From the NCBI GenBank assembly GCA_963832965.1, contig CAWHVW010000002.1, forward strand, positions 310,001-374,000: 64,000 bases of DNA, read 5' to 3'. The position numbers were made by a program, and so were the translations under genes. Origin of the DNA: CAWACP01 sp963832965 (GTDB lineage Bacteria; Acidobacteriota; Terriglobia; Bryobacterales; Bryobacteraceae). Positions 45,529-55,139 of the stretch are shown here, piece after piece; positions within the stretch are counted from its first letter, which is position 1, and the number at the start of each line of letters is the position of its first letter. Under the pieces are notes generated by a model, which was given only the letters and a program-made list of their open reading frames with translations, was not told the DNA's origin and did no database searches.

Positions 45529-47646
45529 ATGTCAGTGGAAGGTCAGTCACGCGTGGCATATTCACCAGTATCGGCCGGGGCGGCGCGAGAACGCGGCTGG
45601 CGTCGCGTGTCCCCCGTTTTGGTGGCTTGCCTGGCATCATCCGCCGTGGTTGCGGGCGAGCACGTAATTCATGTGGACACCGCCCATCCTATAAGGACGT
45701 TCGACCCGGCGCGAGCGCTCGGCGCGTGCATTGACGGTCACGAACAGGGCGACGTGCTTCGAATGCTGTCGCCGGCCCACGCGCGCGCCATGCGGTCGGC
45801 GGGGTTCCACGCCCTCTCCTACCGGCTGCGCACCGAACTGGCCGGCGAGGTCTGGCACTGGAACCCGAGCGGAACGTGGAGCGACGCGGGGCGCCAGCAG
45901 GGTTACTGGGTTTCAGACGCCAGCGCGGCGGAGCCCATCCTGCTTTCCTACGGATACCGCCTGCCCCGGCGCGGCAATACGCGGGACCAGGCGAATGACG
46001 ACGGCTACTCGCGCATCGACGACGGCGATCCCAATACCTTCTGGAAAAGCAACCCGTATCTGGACCCCCGGTTCACCCACGAGCCGGCTGCGGCGCACCC
46101 GCAATGGATCGCCATAGCCACGCGGGGCGCGGCCGTCAACGAGATCCATATCCGCTGGGGCGTGCCCTGGGCGGTGGAGTACCGCGTCGAGTTCACGAAC
46201 CAGACCGACGACCCGGAGGATTTCCAGAAGCCGGGCGTGTGGCATCCTTTTCCGCGGCAACCCCCGCGGGGAACAGGCGGCGCCGCCACGCTGCGTTTAT
46301 CCGACGCGACGATTCGAACGAAATATGTGCGAGTGCTGATGACGGGCTCTTCGGAGAGCGCTCCAGCCGGCTCCACGGATATCCGCGACGGCCTGGGCTT
46401 TGCGGTTCGCGAGATCGGGCTGGGCGCGGTGGACGAAAACGGCGCCTATCATGAGCTGCTGGCGCACGGCGCGTCGCGGGACGCGCAAAGCACTATCTGG
46501 GTGTCCTCCACCGATCCCTGGCATCGCGCCAGCGATCGCGATGAGCACATCGAGCAACCCGGATTCGACCTGCTGGCGCTCCGTTCGCTCTGGGGGAGCA
46601 CGCCGGCGATGGCGCCGGTGGGCTTGCTGTATGACACGCCCGAGAATGCCGCCGCGGAAGTGGAGTTCCTGCGGAAGCGCGGCTATCCGGTGGGCCGCAT
46701 CGAATTGGGAGAAGAGCCGGAAGAGCAGTATGGAGCGGCGGAGGACTATGGGACGCTGTACCTGGAATGGGCCGATGCGCTGCACCGAATCGATCTCGAG
46801 CTAACGCTGGGCGGCCCGAGCATGGTGGCGGACTCGCTCACGCCCGACCCGCTGGACCACTCGCGCTACCTGGCGCAGTTTCTCGGCTACCTGACGGCGC
46901 GAGGCCGCCTGGGCGATCTGGGTTTTTTCTCGTTCGAATGGTATCCCTTCGACGATGTGTGCGCGCCCGCGCCGCCGCAATTGCTGGCTGCCGCGGACCT
47001 GCTCTCCGGCGCGCTGCGGCGTTTTCGCGCCGAGGGACTGCCCGCTGGCCTGCCGGTGGTGATCAGCGAGTTTGGGTGGTCCGCCTATGGCGCGCAGGCG
47101 GAGGTGGACATGGAGGGCGCGCTGCTGAATACGGAGGTTGGCGCGCAGTTTCTCGCGCTGGGCGGCGATCAATCGTTCGTGTATGGCTGGGAGCCGGACG
47201 AGCTGCTCCACGAGCGATCGTGCGCCTGGGGCAATAACATGTTGTTTCAGATGACCGGGCGCTCCGCCAGCCCGGTGCCGATGGCCACGTATTACGCGGC
47301 GCGTCTGATGCTGGAGCGCTGGCTGCAGCCCGCCGGTGCCCACGAACTCCTGCCCGCCTCGTCCGATCTCGGCAACCTTGCCTCATACGCGGTACGGCGC
47401 CCGGACGGGAGCATCGCAGTTCTTCTTATTAACAAGGACGCCGGGCAGTCCTTCACTGTACGATTGCCGCTGCGCGACGGGACGCTATATCAGTTCTCGC
47501 GGCAGCAATACGAGTGGCTGGCGAGCGGCAGCCGAGGACACCCCGGCCGCAGCGATCCTCCGGATGCCCGCCCGCTCGGCGAGAGCGGGGTGTTCACGAC
47601 GCCTCCGTTGTCCATTACGGTGGTGACGGGGCGAAGCACGGACTGA
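45529..47646 (+). CDS. Secreted glycosidase-like protein with an internal F5/8-type-C-like domain
   Basis: 705 residues from the ATG at 45529; the open frame extends far upstream but only as antisense of the sigma operon. After a signal-like segment (SPVLVACLASSAVVAG), the region at residues 150-310 resembles a discoidin domain (YSRIDDGDPNTFWKSNPYLD, EIHIRWGVPWAVEYRVEF, KYVRVLMTG). The rest is a TIM-barrel glycosidase: GRIELGEEPEEQYGAAEDYG (acid/base Glu candidate), FFSFEWYPFDDV, VVISEFGWSAYGAQAEVDM (nucleophile Glu candidate), with a C-terminal beta-sandwich. This is clan-A architecture (GH39/GH30-like), without a firm family. Confidence 0.75.
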   Translation: MSVEGQSRVAYSPVSAGAARERGWRRVSPVLVACLASSAVVAGEHVIHVDTAHPIRTFDPARALGACIDGHEQGDVLRMLSPAHARAMRSAGFHALSYRLRTELAGEVWHWNPSGTWSDAGRQQGYWVSDASAAEPILLSYGYRLPRRGNTRDQANDDGYSRIDDGDPNTFWKSNPYLDPRFTHEPAAAHPQWIAIATRGAAVNEIHIRWGVPWAVEYRVEFTNQTDDPEDFQKPGVWHPFPRQPPRGTGGAATLRLSDATIRTKYVRVLMTGSSESAPAGSTDIRDGLGFAVREIGLGAVDENGAYHELLAHGASRDAQSTIWVSSTDPWHRASDRDEHIEQPGFDLLALRSLWGSTPAMAPVGLLYDTPENAAAEVEFLRKRGYPVGRIELGEEPEEQYGAAEDYGTLYLEWADALHRIDLELTLGGPSMVADSLTPDPLDHSRYLAQFLGYLTARGRLGDLGFFSFEWYPFDDVCAPAPPQLLAAADLLSGALRRFRAEGLPAGLPVVISEFGWSAYGAQAEVDMEGALLNTEVGAQFLALGGDQSFVYGWEPDELLHERSCAWGNNMLFQMTGRSASPVPMATYYAARLMLERWLQPAGAHELLPASSDLGNLASYAVRRPDGSIAVLLINKDAGQSFTVRLPLRDGTLYQFSRQQYEWLASGSRGHPGRSDPPDARPLGESGVFTTPPLSITVVTGRSTD

Positions 47647-47654
47647 GTTACGAA

Positions 47655-47727
47655 GTGGGGCAGCGCCATGCGCTGCGGCGGCCTGAGGCGGACGGCAGGT
47701 CCGCGGCGGCGCATGGCGCCGCCCCAC
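47655..47727. repeat. Palindromic intergenic repeat, GTGGGGC type, copy 4 (long hairpin)
   Basis: GTGGGGCAGCGCCATGCGC (47655-47673) pairs with GCGCATGGCGCCGCCCCAC (47709-47727), 18 of 19 positions. It starts nine bases after the glycosidase stop and is a likely terminator shared with the convergent gene at 47758. Confidence 0.65.
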
Positions 47728-47757
47728 AGCGCGCCACAGCGGTAGCCTGATGCTTTG

Positions 47758-48186
47758 CTAAGCGCCGGCGAAAACTTTTCGCCGCAGCGCCCACTCTTCG
47801 CTGGAGAACTCCCGCGCACCCTCCTCGATCAGCCGGGGCATCAGGTCGAAGACCACCGTCGGCGACCACGACCGGCCGTCCCGCGTTTTGTACCCACGCC
47901 GATTCAACTCGAGCGCCACGTCCGTTACGCGACGGTCCTGGACAATCATCTCCAGCATGAGCAGCAGGGCTTCCTTCTCCCCGGGATCTTCGGTGAGGTG
48001 CCGGCAATCGTCGGCCACCTTCAGGCCGAAGGGAACTTCGACCTCCGGTTCCGGCTCGCGGGCGGCGCTGGTCTGCCGTTCCCAGACGACGCCTACCAGA
48101 CTCCATCCGTCGGCTTTGCGCCTCTCCACGTAGTCCGCGCTGAGGGGCTCGCTGATGCGCTCGTGAACATGCTCATAATGCGCCAC
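47758..48186 (-). CDS. Recombinase-domain-like small protein
   Basis: 142 residues. The C-terminal half, DRRVTDVALELNRRGYKTRD then GRSWSPTVVFDLMPRLIEEG, matches the helix-turn-helix part of the Recombinase domain of large serine recombinases (a 'grow by Arg-x-G-x-x-T-R' pattern), but there is no catalytic resolvase domain. The N-terminal 70 residues (DGWSLVGVVWERQT) look like a small alpha/beta module. Such stand-alone proteins occur widely in Acidobacteria. DNA binding is a guess. Confidence 0.6.
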   Translation of the reverse strand: MAHYEHVHERISEPLSADYVERRKADGWSLVGVVWERQTSAAREPEPEVEVPFGLKVADDCRHLTEDPGEKEALLLMLEMIVQDRRVTDVALELNRRGYKTRDGRSWSPTVVFDLMPRLIEEGAREFSSEEWALRRKVFAGA

Positions 48187-48392
48187 TTCGGTCCTCCTGA
48201 AGGATACAGCAACTCCGCCCGGTGGCAGGCAAGGCTAGCGCCATCCCTCGCTACGCAGGGTCAGGAGTTTACAGGCCACGGGAAAAGGGCGCCTGTCCGA
48301 TTCCGGGACTGGGCTGCTCATCTCCGCGCAGCCCTCTGTTATGATTTCAGAGCAACCGCCCGATGGGCGGAAACGTCTAGACAAAGTTCACT

Positions 48393-50369
48393 ATGTCATT
48401 GATTACCTGGAACAAAGCGATTCTGATGGCCGCTCTGCTGACGGCCGCCCTGAGTGCCCAGCCCTATCCGATATGCGGGCCGAACGACACCACCAATACG
48501 AACTGCAATCAATTCGACAACAGCGGCAACGCCATGCTGAACGGCACATACTTCATCCGCGAGGTGGAGCTTGCCGGGGTGGTGGAGGGCGGTACTTCGC
48601 TGAACACCGCCTTTAGCCTTTCGGGCACAATGACTTTCGATGGAAATGGCAACTACAGTTTCACCGGACAGGAACTCATATCGCCGGCGACCGCACCGGT
48701 TGCCTACTCCGTGGTATCGGGCGCGACGTCGGTATCGGGCGGCGTCTACCAGGTTGCCGCGAACGGGGTGCTGGGCATTGTCGATCCCCTGTTCACCGGC
48801 TCGGTGGCTCTGGGGGAGGTGGGAGCGGCGGGACCGGCGGCGTTCGTGGCCAGCCGCCCCGGCCAGGACAACCCGAACAACATCATGATGATTGTGGGCA
48901 TTCCCATTGGCGGCACTACTCTGAGCGGGTCCTATTTCGGCAGCTATTTCGATTTGTACCAGGCCAACGTCGCTTCGATTCGCGAGGCCTCGTTCCCCTT
49001 TACATCGAATGGGAGCGGAAGTCTGGGAACGCTGACGGTTACGGGCGCCGGAACGGATTTGGGCAACACCACGGAGCAGCAGCAGCTTGCCAACGTGGGG
49101 TATTCGTTCTCGAGCAACGCCGGCACCATCAGTTTCGGGGGTTCGGGCACGTCCAACTTCGTTAGCGGAACCCTGACGGTCTATGTTTCCCAGGACGGCT
49201 CGCTCGTCGTGGGAGGGACGCCAAACGATTACGACATCATGGTAGGGGTCCAGGCGCTCGGGGGCGCGGCGTCGAATGCTTCTCTAAGCGGGATCTATTT
49301 CCTGGGCGGCTTCCAGAGCGATGCGTCGGTGGGAGGCGTGAACAATTTTGAAGCGTTCAACGGTTCCGCCAGCGCCACGGGGCAGGGTAAGACCATTACC
49401 CATCGGGAGATCACGAGTTCGACGACGGGCAGCTTCCAGGATTACACGACCGCGGCCACGTACACGATACCGGCGTCCGGCGTGTTCTCGGATGGAAACC
49501 GATATCAGTTCGCGTTGGGTTCCAACGGGACGTTTGTGGGGACGGGTCAATCCGAGCTGTATTCAGTGGTGCTGGGGTTGAAGGCTCCGGCGTTTTCAGC
49601 GAGCGGTACGGTGTGGCTCAATCCGCTGGGGATTGTGAATGCGGCGAGTTCCGCGCCGGTGACCAACCCGGTTGCTCCGAACGAGATCTTGACGCTGTAT
49701 GGGCAGGGATTTGCGCCCAGCGTGATGCAGGCGCCGGCGTACGTGTTTCCCTTGCCCACGAGCTTGAACAGTGTGCAAGTGTATGTCAACGGCGCGGCCG
49801 CGCCCCTCCTTTACGTGAGTCCGACGGTGATCAATATGCTGTCGCCATCGGATTGGTATCCGGCCAACGGCTGGGGGTATGTGACTTTCCAGGTCTGCGA
49901 CGGCACCCTCGCCGCCTGCAACGCCGGAACCGGAACGTATTCCAATGCCGTCCGAGTTTTTACCCAGAACAGCGCGCCCGGGGTATTTGACCTGAGCAGT
50001 TCGGCGACGGGGCAGGCTGCCGTGGTGCATGCCAACACCACCGTGTTCGCGGATTCGGCAAATCCGGCGCACCCAGGAGACATTGTGTCCGTCTTCGCGA
50101 CCGGTCTGGGGATTACCGCAAACCAGCCGGAGATCGACGGCTCCATTGGAGTCTACAGCCCATTGATTAACGCGTGGCAGGTCTGGATGGGCGGCGTGCA
50201 ATGCGATCCGAACGCGATTTCCAACTACGCGGGTCTTGCGCCAGGCTACGCCGGTCTTTATCAGATGAACGTCACGGTGCCCAGCGGGACGGCATCCGGC
50301 GACGTGCCTTTGGAGATATGGACCACCGAAGGCCAGACCATCGAAACGACCATCAATGTCCAGCCGTAG
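48393..50369 (+). CDS. Secreted protein with Solibacter-type C-terminal domain (TIGR03437-like)
   Basis: 658 residues. Signal peptide ILMAALLTAALSAQ. Residues 40-400 form repeated beta-rich units (LNGTYFIREVELAGVVEGG, GSLGTLTVTGAGTDLGNTT, SLSGIYFLGGFQSDASVGG). The last 240 residues are the domain typical of Candidatus Solibacter: NPLGIVNAASSAPVTNPVAP, NEILTLYGQGFAPSV, VNGAAAPLLYVSPTVINMLS, GDIVSVFATGLG and LAPGYAGLYQMNVTVPSGTA. The function of this domain is unknown; surface location is likely. It is the strongest taxonomic marker in the window. Confidence 0.92.
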   Translation: MSLITWNKAILMAALLTAALSAQPYPICGPNDTTNTNCNQFDNSGNAMLNGTYFIREVELAGVVEGGTSLNTAFSLSGTMTFDGNGNYSFTGQELISPATAPVAYSVVSGATSVSGGVYQVAANGVLGIVDPLFTGSVALGEVGAAGPAAFVASRPGQDNPNNIMMIVGIPIGGTTLSGSYFGSYFDLYQANVASIREASFPFTSNGSGSLGTLTVTGAGTDLGNTTEQQQLANVGYSFSSNAGTISFGGSGTSNFVSGTLTVYVSQDGSLVVGGTPNDYDIMVGVQALGGAASNASLSGIYFLGGFQSDASVGGVNNFEAFNGSASATGQGKTITHREITSSTTGSFQDYTTAATYTIPASGVFSDGNRYQFALGSNGTFVGTGQSELYSVVLGLKAPAFSASGTVWLNPLGIVNAASSAPVTNPVAPNEILTLYGQGFAPSVMQAPAYVFPLPTSLNSVQVYVNGAAAPLLYVSPTVINMLSPSDWYPANGWGYVTFQVCDGTLAACNAGTGTYSNAVRVFTQNSAPGVFDLSSSATGQAAVVHANTTVFADSANPAHPGDIVSVFATGLGITANQPEIDGSIGVYSPLINAWQVWMGGVQCDPNAISNYAGLAPGYAGLYQMNVTVPSGTASGDVPLEIWTTEGQTIETTINVQP

Positions 50370-50426
50370 CCGGTAAACAAAACGGCCCGATGCTGGTTGG
50401 AGCGCCGGGCCGTTTGTATTGCGGTT

Positions 50427-52904
50427 CTACTCCGATTCTTCAATGCGCATACCGTAGAACGACCGGTATACGAAGAAGACCGAAACCAGGAAGAAGACCA
50501 ACGCGAGGGCACGGGTGAGCCCGACCCCCTGCGAATCGGTCAGCGAAACGGCCAGTTCGACGGCCAGCAAGCCAAACAGCGTGGTGAACTTGATGATGGG
50601 GTTCAGAGCCACCGACGACGTGTCCTTGAAAGGATCGCCGACGGTGTCGCCGACCACCGTGGCGGCGTGCAGTTCCGTGCCCTTCTGCTTGAGCTCGGTT
50701 TCCACGATCTTCTTGGCGTTGTCCCACGCGCCGCCCGCATCGGCCATGAAGATGGCCTGATACAGGCCGAAAAGCGCGATGGAGATCAGGTAGCCGATGA
50801 AGAAGAAAGGCTCCACGAAGGCGAACGCGAGCGTGGCGAAGAACACTGTCAGGAAGATATTGAGCATCCCTTTCTGCGCGTATTTCGTGCAGATCTCCAC
50901 CACCTTTTTCGAATCGCTCACGGAAGCCTTGGTCGTATCTTCGAGCTTGATGTGGGACTTGATGAATTCCACGGCGCGATAAGCGCCGGTGCTCACCGCC
51001 TGGATGGATGCGCCGGTAAACCAGTAGATCATGGCGCCCCCGGTGATCAGGCCGAGCAGGAACGGCGGGTGCAGAATGGACAGATAGCGGAGCTGATCGG
51101 CCTGCAGGCCGTGGGTGAGAGCTACCACGATGGCGAAGATCATGGTAGTGGCGCCCACCACGGCGGTACCGATGAGCACCGGTTTCGCGGTCGCCTTGAA
51201 GGTATTTCCCGCGCCGTCGTTCTCTTCGAGGTGCTCCTTGCAGCGCTCGAAGTTCACGTCGATGGCGAAGTCCTTTTTGAGCTCGGCGGCGATGCCCGGA
51301 ATCGTTTCGATCATGGAAAGCTCGTAGACGGACTGTGCGTTGTCGGTAACCGGGCCGTAGGAATCGACGGCGATGGTCACCGGTCCCATGCCCAGGAATC
51401 CGAACGCCACCAGGCCGAAAGCGAACACGGCCGGGGCCATCATGAGGGCGCCCAGACCCATGGTGCTGACCACGTAACCGGCGGACATGAGCAGCACCAT
51501 GGTGATGCCCAGCCAGTACGCGCTGAAGTTGCCCGCCACCAAACCGGCCAGAATGTTGAGGGATGCGCCGCCCTCGCGCGAGGCGCTGACCACTTCGCGC
51601 ACGTGCCGCGAGCCGGTGGAGGTGAAGACTTTTACCAGCTCGGGAATAATCGCACCGGCCAGCGTTCCGCAGGTGATCACGGTGGAAAGCTGCCACCACA
51701 GCGACGTATCGCCGGCCAGGTTGGGAATCATCAGGTACGAAACCACGTAGGTGGCGATGACGGAAATAATGGAGGTCAGCCACACCAGCGTGGTGAGCGG
51801 GGTCTCGGCATTGAACTTGTCGACGTTGCCGAAGCGGGCCCTGGCAATGGCATCGTTGATGAAGTAGGACAAGCCGGAGGAGATGATCATGACCACGCGC
51901 ATGACGAAAATCCAGACCAGCAGGGTCACCTTGATCTCCGGTTTGCCGACGGCCAGCAGAATGAAGGTGATCAGGGCCACGCCGGTGACGCCATAGGTCT
52001 CGAAACCGTCGGCGCTGGGCCCCACTGAATCGCCCGCGTTGTCGCCGGTGCAATCGGCAATCACGCCGGGGTTGCGGACGTCGTCTTCCTTGATCTTGAA
52101 CACGATCTTCATCAGGTCCGCGCCAATGTCGGCGATCTTGGTGAAGATGCCGCCGGCGACGCGCAGAGCGGCCGCCCCCAGCGATTCGCCGATGGCGAAG
52201 CCGATGAAGCAGGGTCCCGCGTAATCGCCGGGTACAAACAGCAGGATGAAGAGCATGATCAGCAGCTCGATGCTGATGAGCACCATGCCGATGCTCATTC
52301 CCGCGCGCAGCGGAATCTGGTAGCCGCCGAAAGGCTTGCCGTTCAAACACGAATGGGCCGTGCGGGAGTTGGCGAACGTGTTCACGCGGATGCCGAACCA
52401 GGCCACGCTGTAACTGCCGGCGATGCCCACAAGGCTGAAGAGCAGGATGATGGCCACCCGCAGCGGTTCCATGCCGCGCAGAAAGCCAAAATAAATTAGC
52501 ATAACCGCGCCAATGAAAACTTCCAGCAACAGCAGAAATTTGCCCTGGGTGATCAGATACGTCTTGCAGGTCTCGTAAATGAGCTCGGAGATTTCGCGCA
52601 TGGAGCGGTGAACGGGCAGATCGCGCAGGCGCGTGTATGTGAAAAAGCCGAAGATCAGGCCCAGTGCGGCAATGATCATGCCGTACAGCAACAGCGTGCG
52701 GCCGTTTACCGCGCCGTTAAAGAAGGTGGCCTGGCCGAGGTCGGGAAGAATGAGTTCGGCTTCTCCGCCGGCGGCATGGGAGGCCGGAGTCATCGCCTGC
52801 ACGGGCGCGCCGGACAGGAAAATAGCGATCAGAAGTGCGGGGATCAGCGTGGTGATAAGAAACCGGCCAGTCACACGGGGACGCCGGGGGATAGCATACT
52901 GCAT
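50427..52904 (-). CDS. hppA: Membrane-bound proton-translocating pyrophosphatase
   Basis: 825 residues, about sixteen TM helices, with an extra N-terminal signal-like segment. The PPi-binding and gating motifs are present: GGGIFTKIADIGADLMK, EDDVRNPGVIADCTGDNAGD, VGPSADGFETYGVTG, and on the C-terminal side FMADAGGAWDNAKK and GDTVGDPFKDTSS. The segment AGNTFKATAK has Lys at the position that is Ala in K+-dependent enzymes, suggesting the K+-independent, H+-pumping subclass. It couples PPi hydrolysis to proton export across the inner membrane. Confidence 0.95.
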   Translation of the reverse strand: MQYAIPRRPRVTGRFLITTLIPALLIAIFLSGAPVQAMTPASHAAGGEAELILPDLGQATFFNGAVNGRTLLLYGMIIAALGLIFGFFTYTRLRDLPVHRSMREISELIYETCKTYLITQGKFLLLLEVFIGAVMLIYFGFLRGMEPLRVAIILLFSLVGIAGSYSVAWFGIRVNTFANSRTAHSCLNGKPFGGYQIPLRAGMSIGMVLISIELLIMLFILLFVPGDYAGPCFIGFAIGESLGAAALRVAGGIFTKIADIGADLMKIVFKIKEDDVRNPGVIADCTGDNAGDSVGPSADGFETYGVTGVALITFILLAVGKPEIKVTLLVWIFVMRVVMIISSGLSYFINDAIARARFGNVDKFNAETPLTTLVWLTSIISVIATYVVSYLMIPNLAGDTSLWWQLSTVITCGTLAGAIIPELVKVFTSTGSRHVREVVSASREGGASLNILAGLVAGNFSAYWLGITMVLLMSAGYVVSTMGLGALMMAPAVFAFGLVAFGFLGMGPVTIAVDSYGPVTDNAQSVYELSMIETIPGIAAELKKDFAIDVNFERCKEHLEENDGAGNTFKATAKPVLIGTAVVGATTMIFAIVVALTHGLQADQLRYLSILHPPFLLGLITGGAMIYWFTGASIQAVSTGAYRAVEFIKSHIKLEDTTKASVSDSKKVVEICTKYAQKGMLNIFLTVFFATLAFAFVEPFFFIGYLISIALFGLYQAIFMADAGGAWDNAKKIVETELKQKGTELHAATVVGDTVGDPFKDTSSVALNPIIKFTTLFGLLAVELAVSLTDSQGVGLTRALALVFFLVSVFFVYRSFYGMRIEESE

Positions 52905-52996
52905 TCAGAGTTGTCCTCCATCTCGGATATGAGATTGGTGCTTAGCTTAGCTGTAGTTGGGCTAACCCACCATTGTTCCACACCATCGGCCTGCCG

Positions 52997-53043
52997 GTAA
53001 ACAAGCGTCAGGAGGCCGCTCCGTGACCGTCGCGGTTCGGTTA
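52997..53043 (-). repeat. Dispersed intergenic repeat, copy C (inverted)
   Basis: The reverse complement shows TAACCGAACCGCGACGGTCA, then CGGAGCGG, and CGCTTGTTTAC, the two blocks shared with the copies at 2082 and 43302, but in the opposite block order within the unit. It lies after the end of rlmI and before hppA's upstream side. Confidence 0.55.
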
Positions 53044-53051
53044 TTGCGGAG

Positions 53052-54245
53052 CTAGGGGCTGACCACTTCCAGAATCAGGCACTTCAGGTAGTGGGTCTCG
53101 GGGACGGTGAGCAGGATGGGATGGTCTCGGGCCTGGGTGCGGCGTTCGGCCACGCGCAGGGTGCGGCCCGCGTCCAGAGCGGCTTCGGCGACTAATTCCA
53201 ATAACATAGCCTCGCTCAGGTGATGCGAGCAGGAGCAGGTGACCAGGATTCCGCCCGGCCCCAGCAGCCTCAGGCCGCGCAGGTTGATGTCCTTGTAGCC
53301 ACGGGCAGCGCCCTCCAGGCTGGCGCGGGATTTTGCGAAAGCCGGGGGGTCCAGGACGACTGTGGAAAACTGGCGCCGCGCGGACGCGTAGCCGGAGAGC
53401 AGATCGAAAACATCGGCCTCGCAAAAGGAGACGTTGCCGATGCCGTTTGACGCGGCGTTCCCCCGCGCCCGCTCCAGAGCCGTGGCGGAGCTGTCCACGG
53501 CCTCCACGGAGTCGCAGCGGGAGGCCATGTGCAGAGCGAAGCCACCCGTGGAGGTGAAGCAATCGAGGGCGTGGCCACGGGCATATTGTGCCGCGGCGAG
53601 GTAGTTTTCGCGCTGATCGAGAAAGACACCGGTTTTCTGGCCGCGGACGAGGTCGGCTTCCAGACGAAGGCCGTTCATCAGGATGGACACGGAATCGGGG
53701 ATCGCCCCGGCCAGAACCGCGGACTCCTGCGGCAATGACTCGTGCTTGCGTACGGCGACATCGTTGCGGGCGATCACGCCATGCGCGCCGAACTGCTCCA
53801 CCAGCAACGCGGCAATCTCTTGTTTCAGCCGGTCCATGCCCTGGCTGAGCGTCTGAATAGTGAAGTAGTCGCCATAGCGGTCGACTACCAGGCCAGGCAG
53901 TCGGTCCCCCTCGCCGTGAACGAGGCGATACGCAGTGGTTGCGGTGACCACGCGCTCGCGCCAGGCCGCGGCCTCCGCGAGACGTCCGGCCAGGAATGCG
54001 CGATCCACCGGGACCACGCGCTCGCTGAGCATGCGCAGGCAGATCTGAGAGGTGGAACTGTAGTGCGCGGTCCCGATGGGGCGGCTGGCGGGATCGAGCA
54101 CGGTGACGGCGTCGCCGGGTTCGGCTGCGCCACGGTCCAGGACGTCGCTGACGAAGACCCACGGGTGGCCTGAGCGAACGCGCTCCACGGCGCGGCGATT
54201 CACGCGAACCCGCGCGGCATTGCTCACCCGCTGGTCCGGGGTCAC
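53052..54245 (-). CDS. rlmI: RlmI-like 23S rRNA cytosine methyltransferase
   Basis: 397 residues from a GTG at 54245 that overlaps the previous stop (GTGA). An N-terminal PUA domain (RRAVERVRSGHPWVFVSDVL) is followed by an EEHEE linker (HGEGDRLPGLVVDRYGDYFT) and a Rossmann SAM domain (GQKTGVFLDQRENYLAAAQY, ALDCFTSTGGFALHMAS, VVLDPPAFAKSRASLEGAAR). This is the RlmI/RlmK architecture for m5C in 23S rRNA (C1962 in E. coli). Last gene of a five-gene overlapping set. Confidence 0.9.
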   Translation of the reverse strand: MTPDQRVSNAARVRVNRRAVERVRSGHPWVFVSDVLDRGAAEPGDAVTVLDPASRPIGTAHYSSTSQICLRMLSERVVPVDRAFLAGRLAEAAAWRERVVTATTAYRLVHGEGDRLPGLVVDRYGDYFTIQTLSQGMDRLKQEIAALLVEQFGAHGVIARNDVAVRKHESLPQESAVLAGAIPDSVSILMNGLRLEADLVRGQKTGVFLDQRENYLAAAQYARGHALDCFTSTGGFALHMASRCDSVEAVDSSATALERARGNAASNGIGNVSFCEADVFDLLSGYASARRQFSTVVLDPPAFAKSRASLEGAARGYKDINLRGLRLLGPGGILVTCSCSHHLSEAMLLELVAEAALDAGRTLRVAERRTQARDHPILLTVPETHYLKCLILEVVSP

Positions 54246-54454
54246 TTCTTCTTCCGGAAAAACGTCTCAGACGAACGCATGCTGGTGGCGATGAGGATCA
54301 GGAACAGCACCAGCAGGCAGGCCATGGTGGCGGCGCCGCCCATAACCAGATAATCCGTTGGCCGATGCGGTCCCGGAAGCAACTGATTGAGAATCAGCAC
54401 CACCGTCGCGAACAGCACGATCATGCCGATGAATAACCCGACGTTTCGGCTCAT
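54242..54454 (-). CDS. Small two-helix membrane protein
   Basis: 70 residues with helices VGLFIGMIVLFATVVLILNQ and AATMACLLVLFLILIATSM and a basic tail (FFRKKK). The start overlaps the reductase stop by one base (TAATG) and the stop overlaps the rlmI start (GTGA). No family recognised; a membrane anchor for a neighbouring protein is possible. Confidence 0.7.
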   Translation of the reverse strand: MSRNVGLFIGMIVLFATVVLILNQLLPGPHRPTDYLVMGGAATMACLLVLFLILIATSMRSSETFFRKKK

Positions 54455-55101
54455 TAGTCGTATTTCTCAACTATAATCTGTTTGCGATCGAAGCCCACGC
54501 TTTTCAGGATGGTTCGCACGTCGTCCACCATTTCGCGCAGGCCGCAGATGTAGACGTCGATATCGCGGCGGTCGCCGATGGCTTCGAGCAGGTGCTGCTG
54601 AACCCGCCCGGTGCGCCCCGTCCAGGAGGCGTCAGGCCGGCTCACCGTGGGCCAGAAGCGGAACGCGGGCTGGGTGGCAGCCATGGCGTCGAACTCCGCG
54701 CGATACAGAAGGCTGGCGGGATAGCGCGCGCCAAACAGCAGCGTTGCCTGCGCTGGCCGCGGCTCGGCGAGGTTCGCCCGCAGAATGGAGCGAACGGGCG
54801 CGATGCCCGTCCCGGTGGCCACAAACAGGGCGTCGCGGGCCGGGTTGCGCAGCACGAAATAGCCCAGGGGCCCGGCCATGTCCACGGTGTCGCCAGGATT
54901 CATGGCGAACAGCCATGGCGAAAAGACGCCCTCCTTCACGCGATTCAGGCACAGCTCGAAGCGATTGCCGCCGGGCGCGGACGCGATGGAATAAGCGCGG
55001 GTGACTTCGAGACCGTCGAACTGGTGAACCAGCGAGACGAACTGGCCCGGCGTGAACGCGAAGCTTTCCGTGCCGGCCGCTTCGAAGACGAACTGGCGCA
55101 C
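54454..55101 (-). CDS. Ferredoxin/flavodoxin-NADP reductase-like oxidoreductase
   Basis: 215 residues from the GTG at 55101. FAD domain: EVTRAYSIASAPGGNRFELC (RxYS motif), GDTVDMAGPLGYFVL; NAD(P) domain: FVATGTGIAPVRSILRANL, ATLLFGARYPASLLYRAEFD, IDVYICGLREMVDDV and C-terminal FDRKQIIVEKYD. The in-frame segment before 55101 (KARLIETAEPCPEV) is what FNR proteins usually begin with, so the true start may be a CTG at 55143 that overlaps the cbiX stop (CTGA). It probably moves electrons between NAD(P)H and ferredoxin or a flavodoxin. Confidence 0.85.
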   Translation of the reverse strand: MRQFVFEAAGTESFAFTPGQFVSLVHQFDGLEVTRAYSIASAPGGNRFELCLNRVKEGVFSPWLFAMNPGDTVDMAGPLGYFVLRNPARDALFVATGTGIAPVRSILRANLAEPRPAQATLLFGARYPASLLYRAEFDAMAATQPAFRFWPTVSRPDASWTGRTGRVQQHLLEAIGDRRDIDVYICGLREMVDDVRTILKSVGFDRKQIIVEKYD

Positions 55102-55139
55102 CTCCGGGCATGGTTCGGCGGTTTCGATGAGACGAGCTT

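Noticed and set aside
50397..52028. 543-codon open frame on the plus strand
   Set aside because: Antisense of hppA; no recognisable domain or start context.
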